DNA from: Nipponacmea schrenckii
Lineage: Eukaryota; Mollusca; Gastropoda; Lottiidae
Assembly: GCA_030562195.1 (NCBI GenBank)
Contig: CM060203.1
Span: 8,508,208-8,572,207 of the forward strand
Length of the DNA stretch: 64,000 nucleotides
Reading direction: 5' to 3'
A program made the translations under genes and the position numbers. Below, one piece after another: positions 42,994 through 56,116 of the stretch; the first letter of the stretch is position 1; every line of letters starts with the position of its first letter. The notes under the pieces were generated by a model, which saw nothing but the letters and a program-made list of their open reading frames with translations, was not told where the DNA came from and did not search any database.

Positions 42994-45900
42994 AAAAAAA
43001 GTTTGTGCAGGATGGTAAAAATTCCAACAATTTAAAATTTTGTTAGTTTGGAAATATTCTTTACAAGGACTACTTTCGATACCGGTATTTAATGTTTCAC
43101 AATTGTTTCTTGAAGCGATTTGTCTTCACTTAAATATAATATCATGAAACCTAAAGAGATGTGATTAAAACTTTTGTTTAAACAACAAAAATTATTTGTT
43201 CCATTTTTCTTGGTAACCAATTAGTGACTGTGTTAAAAGTTTGACGATACAAACCTGGGACGTACGTAAAATATTCAGTATTCTTCTTTCTGGAAATCTG
43301 CTGAAGGCGATCATAACCGATCTCATCTTTCCTTCTTGAAACTACCACAAATATCATATTATTTCATTTTCACAAGAAATACTATCAACTAGAATTGTTT
43401 ATTCTTTTGAAGAACTAACAGGAATCCCCTCTTTAATAATGTAAACAACCCAGGTGGTCAAATTGACCCAAGTTTCCCTATGGGGTCCCAGCTGACTCTG
43501 AACACTGTGAGATATTGTCAACTCTATACGGCAATCTCGAATTTCATCAATGGAGTCCGTCCTCTGGGCCCACGACAAGTTTGTCTTTACATACCCAGAG
43601 TTTATCATAAATAAACCTTGAGGCGAATGGAAAACATACAGACCGATTGAAGCAGGGAGATCTAAGAGTAGGGGTGTTTAGGGACATTAGGACTTGTTAC
43701 GTATTAATGTGTACAATGTTTATGTTTGAAAGTGGGAATAAAAACGGATCAATCGCGCCCACCCAGATAGCTAGTCCATTTGTGTTTTGTTATTAAACAT
43801 TTTTCAATTATTATCTATTTGGTTAAAAACACATAATCTTGTTGATCGGCCAACTCGGTGTTGGCTCTTTGCGTAAGTTAAAATCCCACTGGAACGTCTT
43901 CTCTTGCTCTGCCTCAAGCGGACGAAATAATTATTGAAACCAACAATGACTGAACATCACAGTATATGCTTTTGTCAACATTCTTTATATGATTGATACA
44001 TAATGTCATAATGGACTGTATCTTGATGGTTTGTATACGTTCTGTCTCTATGTACCTTACAAATCCAATACAAATTAATTCACATTTCCATGGATGGCTC
44101 ATGATGAATGATGTCTGGTTCCAGTATCGTTACTTTCTTGAATTGACGATCTTAGATCCAAAGAAAATACTTTTCTGGGTTTCTTAACAGTCTGAGTTTC
44201 TTGTCACAAAGAAATCATGGCGAGTTTCTGATGGTGCTGTAATCTACTACCTGTGGTTTAAAGTTTTAATGATTAGAGTCCCCAGTAGTCTGACTAGAAG
44301 ATGATGGGGATGCTTCTTGTCCATGGTAATTTAATGGGACAGAATGGGTATTGGATTTACTGTCGATAAAATTGTGTTTTAGCTGCCAAATTCTCTAATT
44401 CGGAAATAATAAATTGACAATATTTTTCCAACCATAAATTGAAAGCAGGTTTTAATAAATATCTCAATTCTCTTGACAGTATCAAGCGCCATTTTACACA
44501 GTTTGTCATATTATACCGGAAGTGACATAATAGAATTCACATACCAGTATTAAAAATAACTATCTATAAAGAGATCTCCACAGGTCTATTAACTAATTCT
44601 TATAGATTTTATCTTTATTACTTAATATTTCTTGTCGCTCAGATCTCCAACTCTTGTTTATTTAATATGAACGACTCGCCTTTGATTCTGCGTCGCTCAG
44701 GGGCCATTATTAATGACCTAATTAAGCCTAAGGAGAGATAACTCGTCCCTAGCGGGTCGAGTACAAGTTGTAAATAGATCTAAAGAACAATAATGAACTG
44801 CCCTGTATTTCAAGTGGTAATGAACAATTAAACTCTTTTGAAGAATTTGGTATTTCGATTTAAAACAGATGTTTATCTCTTGTACTCCGGCAGACGACGT
44901 CTTGATCAACCCATTTCTCTTTAAGACTACAAGAGTCTGGTTCACCAAGACTTCATGGGTGAAGGTCATTAATTAGATTTTTTTTTTACATTTAACGCGT
45001 GTGTGTTATTTTAATTGACGCGTATAAGGTCATTTTGGATTTCATATATTAGGTATTTTAGAGCGTGAGCTATATCCTATATTGCTACGAAAGAACAACC
45101 AAAGTCGACAACAATTATTATAATGACATGCCCTGAATTATTTCACGGAGTTGGGAATATAGGCCTACAGTCAACATGTATTACCATTCCCTTTCATATA
45201 GTTATTACACTCTATATTGTGTTCTCGGAGTAGAAAAATATACCTGTCTAAACTAACTAACCAAACAAACAGGTGTCGACATAATGACAGAAACAAAAGA
45301 CCTAGAAAATCTTACCAGGGCGTTCCGCGGATATCTAGGATACCTGTATTGGAACTCTGTACACCTGCAAAAACATAAATACTCTGAACTTCCGGTTGTA
45401 AAGTAAATAGCATTTATAAAACTTCAGGTTTAGCGTCCATAACACATAGTCATTTAAATTTATGAAATTCTTATATTCCGCATTTCCAAATTATTACCAA
45501 AAGTCTGTCCCATCTCTATCTTGATCCATACTGTTTTTTTCAATTTAACTATCGCAATTGTAGTTGGATTGGTTGATGAGATTCGGGCTTTGCTTCTTCC
45601 AATACCTTCGCATTAAAGTAACCACAGGCTACAAGAAACCAAACAGCAATTTTATTACACTGACAATAAATCCTCGAAGTTTCAACAGTAGGCTACAGAA
45701 AAATAGCATATTGAAAGCATTAATGACGAATGATTCTATGATTTGTCCATGAAAATGGTTTTAATTAACTGATTTTAGAATAATGGAGAGGTTTTGTGTA
45801 TGATTAAATACCAAATGGTGTTGAAACTTGTCTACGTATTAACCTTGCTTGTTTAAAAACTTAGTAAAGCCTCCTTCACACCAGCAATCGAGAAAGGTGC

Positions 45901-46082
45901 CAAAAGGTGATAACATACATACTAAAGCCGATTAAAATATAACACAGGGAGATGCAAAAGGTTTGTTACATTGCTATCAAGAAATGGGTAGAGGTCTAAA
46001 CATAAAATCAATCGACATTAAACTTTCACGACTTCACCTCATTGCCATTTATTATTTCTGTGCACAAGCTCCGCACCACTCT
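42994..46082. other. Intergenic DNA between Twist copies
   Basis: No supported gene. GGAGAGATAACTCGTCCCTA at about 44731 resembles the GAGATAACTC ends seen in other repeats of this genome. Confidence 0.3.
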
Positions 46083-46750
46083 AGGGCCTCATGAAAGTCA
46101 ATTGGTAACAGTAATAGGGTCTCATGGAAGTAAATAGGTCACAGTAATGGGGTCACATGAAAGTAAATAGGTCACTGTAATAGGGCCTCATGGAAGTCAA
46201 TTGGTAACAGTAATAGGGTCTCATGAAACCAAATAGGTCACAGTAATAGGGCCTCATGGAAGTAAATAGGTCACAGTTATAGGGTCACATGAAAGTAAAT
46301 AGGTCACTGTAATAGGGTCACATGAAAGTAAATAGGTCACAGTAATAGGGCCTCATGGAAGTCAATTGGTAACAGTAATAGGGGTCTCATGAAACTAAAT
46401 AGGTTACAGTAATAGGGTCTCATGAAACTAAATAGGTTACAGTAATAGGGCCTCATGGAAGTAAATAGTTCACAGTTATAGGGTCTCTTGGAAGTCAATT
46501 GGTCACAGTAAAAGGGCCTCATGGAAGTAAATAGGTCACTGTTTTAGGGCCTCATGGAAGTAAATAGGTCACAGAAAAAGGGCCTCATGGAAGTAAGTAG
46601 GTCACAGTAATAGGGCCTCATGGAAGTAACTAGGTCACAGTAATAGGGCCTCATGGAAGTAAGTAGGACACAGTAATAGGTCCTCATGGAAGTCAATTGG
46701 TCAAAGTAATAGAGTCTTATGAAAGTAAATACGTCACAGTTTTAGGGACA
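46083..46750 (+). repeat. 33-bp minisatellite, about 20 units
   Basis: Unit AGGGCCTCATGGAAGTAAAT plus AGGTCACAGTAAT, with variants GGGTCTCATGAAA and CAATTGGTAACAG. Higher-order alternation of AAATAGGTCAC and CAATTGGTAAC types is visible. Not coding. Confidence 0.9.
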
Positions 46751-49454
46751 GGAAGGAAAGTCCTTCTTCAATAAGTGTCTAATTCCTCACGACATCAGCA
46801 TTCGGAAAACATATCTGTAAAAGGAACATTTATCTATTGATTTACTGTGTAAATTAGATGTATGTACCAAAACTCGCCACACATTTTCAAATAGAAATGT
46901 TATTGAAATCAAATAATAGGCGTCTGGAAGATAAGACGAATGCTGATTTGGAGCAGAAAAATGCCCGTTTTATTTTGGGTGTTTTTTCGTTTATAAAAAC
47001 ATGTAGGCCTACCTTTTTTCGTCAAAGTGTCATTTTTTTACTCGATACTGTCATGGTAGGCCTACCTAACAAGTCTTGATAACCGAAATTGAAGACTTTG
47101 ATAAGGGGTTATATCTCTAGTTCAAAATTCGACGGTCGTGTGAATGTACCTTCATGATATTTATTAGAACATTAGTTTTCATTGAGAAAATCTTTCATCT
47201 CCTAATAATACCACAGTCCTACAAATCAGAACCACATGTCACAATTCATCATGGCGCAGCTTCCGGTCTATTTCACAACCGCATTGTTTACATGGAGCAC
47301 GTGCAGCCTGTCGTCTGCTGAGAATGGAGGTGTTGAAAAAACGAGTTTAATGTAAAATTAGGCCCCCAAGTTGCCAAAAATCCTATTAAGAACAATACAA
47401 CTCAGAACTTAAAAATATAGACATATGAAAAGATTTGGGGTTTGCAATTTTTCCTCTCTGAAAATGAAAGTGCCCACAAGCCACTGAACTGAAGTAGACC
47501 GATTTTTTATGGGTGCAAACAACGGAACGTCCTTTGAAATTTACACGGGATTCTAAAAAAAAACTTCCAGAAAATCAACTATTTGTGTTAAAAGAAGAGA
47601 ATATTTGTTTCTGTTAGCAGGGGGCAACACTGACACCTGCACAATCATTCCCCAATTTATTCTCTACACTCTTAAAACGTAAGTTTCTAAATTCACACTT
47701 TTAACGTGGGTTTAATTAAAAATTAAGAAGAAAAAAATAAATTATAATTAAATTATTTTCACATCTTTTTGGTTTAAAAAGAGAAAATTATTTTCATCAT
47801 TTCATTAACTGACAAACTCATTAAAGAAACTGAATTTTGACACAAAATGTGTTGGGGTTATTAAAACGCTTGTAATTAGCTCAGTTTAGTTAAAAAGACT
47901 TCATGGGGTGTCTGTAGAATAAACGATTCGATGAATGAATGTATTTTTAACAGTAAACGTGTAGGTCACAATTAGATGTGTTTTTTTGTTGAGTGAACCA
48001 ACGGATGTGTGAGCAAGTAATCGAAAGAATAAATGAATCAAAACGAATGGATTAAAGGACAGATTAATCCTTAATAATTATTAAAAACATCTTCATTATT
48101 GATATAATGTGTATATAATATTATACATGCAACTAGTATCAACGTATTTGCTCTACGCATGTTTAAAAAGTTCGAGATAGATAAACCTCTTGTTCAGAAC
48201 CTTCAACCTCCCAAGAACGACTTCGTTGTCTCATCTTGAAATGAGATATGCTACTCAAACAGAATAAACATCCTCAAATATTCATTTTCTTTATGAAACA
48301 ATTTCCCTTTCTTATAAACGCATTCCCCCTTCGGCCTTTTCTTTAAACAGACTCTTAGTTCTCAAAAGTTAAATATCCGCTGTGTGAATCAGAATTAATT
48401 TGAAGGTACTAAATTTAAGCCTGTTATGCCTCGAATTTTATCCAAGTAGAGTCTATAGGTATTTCACAATTTCTCTTTATTATATGTTTGTTTATTCTAC
48501 TTTTGAAGGGGTGATATCAAGATAATATTACCATGAAAAAAATTCTTGGATTGACTGTATGTTTTTTCCTTTTAAAATGGCACATTCAGTAAGGCATGTA
48601 AATGTATGGAAAAATATAAGCCTGCCTATAAGTGTCGCTAAGCATTGCTCTTACGTGTTCCTGTTGGTGGGAACCCGATGTCTCTGAGGCTATTGACTAA
48701 ATACAATCGCAATATTACAGTCACCTGACCAGCGGGCACTCAATGTCAAAGAAAAGAGTCTCGCTCTTGAAGACTATTCTTAACCATTCATAAACTTTCA
48801 ATTTACGGAGTAGCTGAATAGAAGGGAACAGATCTTCTACTTTTACGAATTTTCACAGGTTTGTCGCTCCCCTGGAAAATAATCTAAGCTTTAATAAGTT
48901 GCCAATTGTATATTTTATTATCGTGTTCTTTATTTGAAATGGTTTACAAATGTTTTAATCAACCAAAATCGTATTATCACTCCTAGAAATTCGTCATCAT
49001 CACATCACAATAGCCTACATATTTAGGGTCAGGTTACACTTCACAACTCCACAAGGGTATACGCCACAAGGGTTCATCCTATGGATACAGGACCAAAGAA
49101 GGTAATGTGTAATGTGGAAGATTGTGAACATTTTATAAAGTTGTTTTGAAATTTTCCCCAGAAATTGAAAATTTGAAGATTTATAAGACGGAGATTAAGA
49201 TCTTATCCGGTTTATGAAATAGAGGCTTGCTTCCGGTGAAGAATTACCATGATACCAAGTTCATTTGAATAAAATAAAACTTAGAATATAGCTACATGTA
49301 CTTTTGTTTCAATCAGAAATACACTAATTCTGGTGGTTTTTCTCATAGTTAGAATGGACTACAGGTATCCTCCTTTTTACCAGAAATACGAGCTGTTAAA
49401 CGATTTAGATTTGCATATTTTCATTATACATGTATTGTCTTTCTTTCATGAACC
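46751..49454. other. Intergenic DNA, no supported gene
   Basis: The only gene-like spot is a CpG-rich start-like site at 47251 (ATGGCGCAGCTTCCGG with CACGTG nearby), an open frame of 34 codons. It has no splice support. Confidence 0.3.
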
Positions 49455-49730
49455 ATTTAAGCCAAATATTTTCGTTATTGGGATAACACTGTGTTGGTAT
49501 AGCACAGATCCTAGTGCGGAGACCAAATTTTTAGCACTAGAATCTGTGCTATACCAAGAAAGTGTCATCCCAATAACGAAAATATTGTTGCAACACCACT
49601 TTTTAAATGACATTTAATCATCTTATGTAATCAGCCTTGGGAGCTGTGTCGTTACTGATTATCAGAGGGGTAAATTATTAATATGTTCGCAGTAAAGTCT
49701 ACCGGTCTGCTACCTTCTATTTTGTGGTAT

Positions 49731-49828
49731 GTCCGTTGGCCGAGTGGTCTAGACCGTTGACATGTATTGGTGGCGCTTAGGTGCCTGACTCTGAGATCGC
49801 TGGTTTAAAACCCGTTCTGGTCTCAGCC
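49731..49828 (+). pseudogene. tRNA-Leu-like SINE head, copy 1
   Basis: GTCCGTTGGCCGAGTGGTCT (class II, Leu/Ser-type A box), B box decayed to GGTTTAAAACC. 3' end GGTCTCAGCC does not pair well with the 5' end, so not a functional tRNA. Confidence 0.6.
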
Positions 49829-50030
49829 AATTTTCAGCACTAGAATCTGTGCTATACCAAGAATGTGTTATCCCAATAAGAAAATATTGTTGCACCACCA
49901 ATTTCTAAATGACATTAGATCATCTCATGTAATCAGCCTTGGGAGCTGTGTGTGTCGTTACTGATTATCAGAGGGGTAATGCATGTTCGCAGTAAAGTCT
50001 ACCGGTCTGCTGCCTTCTATTTTGTGGAGG

Positions 50031-50128
50031 GTCCGTTGGCCGAGTGGTCTAGACAGTTGACATGTATTGCTTGCGATAAGGTGCCTGACTCTGAGATTGC
50101 TGGTTCGAAACCCGTTCGGGTCTCAGCC
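50031..50128 (+). pseudogene. tRNA-Leu-like SINE head, copy 2
   Basis: Same as copy 1 but with an intact B box, GGTTCGAAACC, so it retains an internal pol III promoter. It is part of the SINE unit; the acceptor stem is poor. Confidence 0.6.
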
Positions 50129-50242
50129 AATTTTCAGCACTAGAATCTGTGCTATACCAAGAAAGTGTTATCCCAATAACGAAAATATTGTTGCAACACC
50201 ACTTTCTAAATGACATTATATCATCTCATTTAAGCCAAATAT

Positions 50243-52950
50243 ATGAACCAAAAAATAATACTATCGATTTGTATTATCCTTATCCGTAAGAGGTGCCACA
50301 GATAGACATCAGATTTTCCAGAAGAGTGAGCAGTACCTGTATCGATAGCGACAGAACAGATTTCGTATAAAATTTTGTGCTCTATAGAAGGTGACTTATA
50401 TAAATAAACAAGTAAGTTGAAAATACATTAACTGTCAAAAGAACATTATGTCTTATATTCAGTTGTACAATATCATTTTATACTTGAAAAGATATTTTAA
50501 TGTCGTGATATTTAAATCCCCTAGGAAACGATGCCTTTATTTGAGGAAATGTGACTCATTGTTAGAGGTTCCGATGATATTTTGAGATTCCGCACATGAC
50601 GAGATTGGCGCCAATGAGTTGCTGTTCAGACACGAAAGTATTCATATTGTGGAAAGAAAAAACGAAATAAAAGAAAAGTTTCTCTTCATTAAAGAATATT
50701 TTTATACACGACGGAATTAGAGTGACCCTCCCTCAACACGTGATGTTAAGGATGAAACTAGATCTTGAATAGAGCAAATGTATAACCTTATTTAAAGGTA
50801 CCAAGAAAACAGTGGCTTTTCTATGAAACATCAGGTAAAGGAGCTACTTGATTGTCAAGAAGGGCCAATAGCATCAGCTATTTAATATTTAAAAAGAATA
50901 TCCAGTGGATTGTCAGGGACGTGATAATATTTCTCACAAACTACAAGTACAAAACCCATCATGCATTTTCATAGGCGTACGGGAGGTTTTGAAACTGGGG
51001 GTGTGGGAGAGATTTGTGCCCGAATTCTACTGAACGCGGAGCCGCATCGGGCCAAGCCCGTCTACGAAAAGCGATGAAGGCGCGAGCCCGCCGCAGTGGG
51101 GCGGGAGGTCCTCCCCCAAGAAAATTTAAAATCTACATTCAATTTGCATTCTGACTTCTGAGACATAATTGGGGGTTGATTATTGGACGAGAGGGATGAG
51201 AAAAAAACATGAAATATGCCCACAATGTCGGAATTCATGTACAAAAGTGATCACGAAGGGTTACCAATTCTTCTGTCGCAAGGTTCTGTAGATTTTACTT
51301 GTTCGTTTTATACGTTTGATGCACAGTTTTACTTGACCAAGTAAGTAAGGGCATATCCTGGTTTAAAACTAGATATTATATATAAATATATTAATTTCAA
51401 ACGGCATAAAATCGGATTCTTGTGGAATAAAACTTATTTCATTATGGCCAAATTATTACAATGGTTTGAAAAGCGTCATTGCGTTCGTTGGGTGGGTGTG
51501 GGTAGGTGTTATGTTTGATGTTGATGTGATAAACTTTACTAGCTACTAGGCATTTGAAATGTATACAGTTTGGTCATTTCCCAGTTCTTATTTTTCTTTT
51601 CAAATCATTTTAAGCGGAGTATTAGACATGGTTTAAAATTCACATGAATTTCTGTTTTGTTTTCTGTTGGCCTGAAGACAATGTGAAGGTCATGGGGTGA
51701 CTAAAGCTATTGTTTGTTCAAGTGTTATGGCGGCAAACCGTACCGGAGGCAGAATTTCCCTTCAAACATTTGGACTTAGTGTTAGAAAAGTTAGTAGACA
51801 GTACGCTTTCTGTCTAATTAGAACAGAAACACGTGCATGGGGCGGGAAGTTTGATGGCGGTCCATATCCGCCGGCTCTTTCTGGCTTTCTAGATTGAAGA
51901 GCTGGAAACAATCAAATTCTTGTTCATTAAATTAATATAGAAATGCTATTTCGACTGCCAAGGTTTATTTTTCTCTTTTTGAACATATTTCCAGAAAATT
52001 TCTGGAGTTTCAAAAGAACAGGGTGGTTATTTATGCCCTCCCAAAGCTATGGTTTCATTCTGGTACACCCGAAGTACAAGGTTATTGCCTTTTATTATTG
52101 AACATGTTCATAGAGCATAGAAAGGAAATTAAAAAGATGAAGAAGGAAAGTCAACATTGCAGTTAATCAGATACACTCGCTAGCTGAACCCACTCGCCAT
52201 GGCCGTTTTAGTTTGCATTGCATTCTGTTCACAATTATAGTCCCACAAAACCTACAACTTTACTGGTTGTCATGTAATATATTCAGGGATAGGCCTATTT
52301 GATAAAGTAATATTTGTCAAGTTTTCAATTTTACTATTTTACAGACTTTTCTCCTAAATTTCTGACTAGAAAGGTATAAATTTCAATGACTGCAGGTGGC
52401 CTAAAATAATGTTTTGAATCAAAGTTGATGAATTAATTGTAGTTGTATAATATTTCTAGTTAATACCAAAACACACCCCAGTTTTTATCCCAAATCATAA
52501 TATTGACACGAGTTTTGATTTACACTGACAATTACTACGATGATACCCGTAATTTTTATTGAGTAAATACTCAGTCTCAGATTTCCCTCCCCCAAAAAAT
52601 AATAAAAATGCACTTTATGAAAGGGATAAATTCGTTTTGACATGACTCAGTAATTATCCTGGGTCATTACATGTATATTTATTGTAAAATGCCTGTTATA
52701 TCGATATGGAATAATGAACATAGAGATATCAATAAATGGTACAGGGATTGGATCGTGCAAGTATTATAAGAGTATAGAACAAAGAAGCATAGAATGAAAA
52801 AGGGGAACAGTACAGGAAGAAGCCAAATTAAATAGAGCAAACTAATGTTCACAAATGGAATAAAATAGTAAAGAAAATACGACGGAAAAGAATTCAAAAC
52901 TATGGCATAATGAAATGTAAAAGAATAGACTTAAAGAAGAATTAAATAAA
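50243..52950. other. Intergenic DNA with a GC-rich repeat fragment
   Basis: 50972-51120 (CATAGGCGTACGGGAGG... GGGCGGGAGGTCCTCCCCC) resembles a dispersed repeat end. 51727-51897 holds a 57-codon open frame starting GTTATGGCGG near an E2F-like GGCGGGAA and CACGTG. It is promoter-like, but the protein is unrecognised. No other gene. Confidence 0.3.
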
Positions 52951-52985
52951 ATATATATATATATATACTAGTATATATATATATG
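52951..52985. repeat. (TA)n microsatellite
   Basis: About 35 bases of alternating TA interrupted by TACTAGTATA, forming a palindrome. Adjoins the minisatellite at 53005. Confidence 0.9.
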
Positions 52986-53004
52986 TAATGCATGGTATTT
53001 GCTA

Positions 53005-53975
53005 CAACAAAATAGTGCAGAGATGAATGGGGTGTAACAGAATAGTGCAGAGTGAATGGAGTGTAACAGAATAGTGCATAGCGGATGGAGTGAAATAGAA
53101 CAGTGAAGAGAAAAAAATGGAGTGTAACAGAATAGTGCAGAGCGGATGAGGTGTAACAGAATAGTGCAGAGTGAATGGAGTGTAACAGAATAGTGCAGAG
53201 AAGAATAGAGTGTAACAGAATAGTGCATAGCGGATGGAGTGAAATAGAACAGTGAAGAGAAAAAAATGGAGTGTAACAGAATAGTGCAGAGCGGATGAGG
53301 TGTAACAGGATAGTGCAGAGAAGAGTGGAGTGTAACAGAATAGTGGAGACAAGAATGGAGTGTAACAGAATAGTGCAGAGCGGATGAAGTGTAACAGGAT
53401 AGTGCTGAGGAGAATGGAGTGTAACAGAATAGTGCAGAGCGGATGAAGTGTAACAGGATAGTGCAGAGAAGAATGGAAACAGAAGAGTGCAGAGCGGATG
53501 AAGTGTAACAGGATAGTGCAGAGAAGAATGAAGTGTAGCAGAATAGTGCAGAGAAGAATAGAGTGTAACAAAATGGTGCAGCGCGGAATGGAGTGTAACA
53601 GAATAGTGCAGAAAAGAATAGAGTGTAACTGAAAAGTGCATAGCGGATGGAGTGAAATAGAACAGTGAAGAGTTAAAAATGGAGTGTAACAAAATAGAGC
53701 AGATAGGAATGGAGTGTAACAAAATAGAGCAGATAGGAATGGAGTGTAACAAAATAGAGCAGAGAAGAATGGATTTTAACTAAACAGTACAGAGAGAAAT
53801 GGAGTGAAACAGAATAATGCAGGCAGAGAAGGATGGATTGTAGCAAAATAGTACTGAGAGGAATGGAGTGTAACAGAGTATTACATAGAAAATGGAGTTT
53901 AGCGGAATCATGTCGAAAGGAATTGATTGTAACAGAATAGACAGAGAAGAATGGGTGTAGCAGACTAGTACTGAG
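53005..53975 (+). repeat. 30-31-bp minisatellite, about 31 units
   Basis: Unit GGAGTGTAACAGAATAGTGC plus AGAGAAGAAT or AGAGCGGATG variants, with some GTGAAATAGAACAGTGAAGA units. A block of about four units (around 53060-53165 and 53220-53300) is repeated as a higher-order unit. Minus-strand frames up to 273 codons exist in several frames only because the repeat lacks stops. Confidence 0.92.
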
Positions 53976-56116
53976 AGATACATATAGGACACAAAATATG
54001 ATACAAAATAGAGAAATGACCGATGGTCATTGGGGCGAAAAGGAAAAAAAATGCGAATAAAACACGAGAGGAATGGGAATAGGAAGCGACCAGAGTAACG
54101 AAGGGTGTAACAAGTGATTAATACAGGTATGATGATGAAAATAAATCTTAAAGTAGAAAATTAGTGAGTAAATAAAATAACAATTGAATAAACTTTCAAG
54201 TATAGGCCTACGTTAAATAAGTTATTGATACAACACGTGTAAATTTGGAGAATTTCCAACGTGATTTGAATCACTTAGAAAGATTAATCATCAATTTCTA
54301 TTGATTTCTAGATTTTCTGTATTTCAATAATCTAATGAATCTCATATTTCTATATTAACATTTATAAAATACTTAATTGATGTTATAAGATATTTTATAT
54401 TATTTTCTTATTTAGATACATTGCTATGATGCATGAGAAATTCTGAAACTTCTATAGCCCTAAAATGTTAATTAGAGAATAGGATATCAACGAAGGAACA
54501 CCAGAAATACGCCAATGCAATACAAGAAAGTTACTGCAATGAATATTCATATGTTAAATGAGGGATTGTATACAATCAATTTTTATAATTACTGGGATTT
54601 AGCGTTTCCATTTGTTGGGATCGTGTTATGTCCATTTCATAGCAGAGACATCAATTATCCAAAACTGCGTCGTCTGCATACAATATCATTTTTCTGAATA
54701 ATGCCACAAAGTTGTATGGTCATGGAAAGCTTCATAATATTTAGCCAAAAACAAAATCAAAACATATTTATGAATACAAAAATAAACAATTTAATCAATG
54801 CACTATAAAATAACATAGCTTGATAACACTGTCAAAAAATATATTATTAATCTTTTAAAAAAGCTAAAATTGGCACAAACACCCTATATATATATTTGCA
54901 AAATTAATTTATTCATCGATTATTTACTATTGTTCTCTTATTATAATTTACACGGTGGTGAAACATTAATATTTTTTTTACTAATGTTAAATCTTGTTTC
55001 AACCTTTCAAATGCAAAATAAATATTTATTTTTTTTTTTTTACTTCAGAATCGTGCATGTTACTTTATGAAAAAGAACATTATGTTGTCAAAATTTCTTG
55101 CATGCAATAATGGACTAAAAGCCAATACCAAGTATTTTTGAAGTTTTACAAAATATTGACATGATGTAGTTTGATATCAATATTTAGAATATTTCTTTTA
55201 TAGCTCAAGATCGGTGTATTCGCCTAAATGAATGTTAATTCTAATAAAAACACTTTTTCACATAATACATATTTTTTATCATCAATACCATTCAAATATA
55301 TATTTTCCAGCACACACGAGTATGAGTAGAGTTTCTAAAATTATATGTTGGGATAGAAAATTAAAAGTTTATCTATATATTTTTGAAATAAATTACACAG
55401 ATTGTAAGTTAAATCACTATCGAAATTTCAAGTATTTTACAAGAGGTCTGAATAAAGGTCGGTGACATTTTGTACTCTTTTTAAGTTCCAGAAAATGAAA
55501 ATTGTGGTATTTTAGTAAAGGTCAAACGACTTATATAGATCCTTCTTGCAAAATATATAACAGTTTTATATCAAATATCTTCTCAATTATTTGTGTATTA
55601 TGCAGATATATTGATGTACATATACAATGTAAATGCACTTAAGTTTCTTATCTTTAGCATTTTAGCGCTTCTGATTATAAAATATGATAGGCTATTTAAT
55701 CGGCTAAAATGCAAGATTGAATCCGACACTTATGAATGAAAACACAGAATTAGATTTATGCTCAGTTTATTCCTAGAAAGTATTGATCTTGGACATTGTA
55801 AAAGTATTCTCATTCTAATAACATCCCCTAAGATTTGAAAATCCACTGGTACATCATGGTTCTTAGTTTTAAGGTCACTAGCAAACACCGAAGTTTATTC
55901 AACGAAATGTTTCCACCTTCACAATAATTTGACTTTCGCAATATTCACACAAAATCAAAACTAAAAACATTCCAAAATGATGACTATATAATAATAAATC
56001 TTTTAAAATAGTCTATTACGTTAATCCTTGATTAAAAATTTGCAATAAATAACATTTGATTCTCGTTAGAATTTCTGGAATTGTAGTGGATTAAATTATT
56101 ATTGTCTAGTTATCCA
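53976..56116. other. AT-rich stretch 3' of Twist copy B
   Basis: No gene supported. It probably contains the Twist copy B 3' UTR on the minus strand. I saw no strong donor directly after its stop codon, unlike copy A. Confidence 0.3.

Larger units (their letters stand above)
49470..50227 (+). mobile_element. Composite tRNA-derived SINE insertion with 5' inversion
   Basis: 758 bp flanked by the perfect 15-bp direct repeat ATTTAAGCCAAATAT (49455-49469 and 50228-50242). Contains two tandem tRNA-like heads (A box TGGCCGAGTGG, B box GGTTCGAAACC), each followed by a tail GCACTAGAATCTGTGCTATA...CCCAATAACGAAAATATTG. A third tail lies at the front, directly opposite an inverted partial copy (49470-49525), making a ~52-bp hairpin. 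Periods are 303-304 and 300 bp. The long target duplication indicates LINE-mediated insertion, and the inverted front piece looks like twin priming. Confidence 0.75.

Noticed and set aside
49731..50128. Functional tRNA-Leu genes
   Set aside because: Acceptor stems do not pair, one B box is decayed, and both are embedded in a tandem SINE unit with a target duplication.
52931..53752. 273-codon minus-strand frame rich in HS/LFCYTP
   Set aside because: Translation of the 30-31-bp minisatellite; overlapping frames are equally open.
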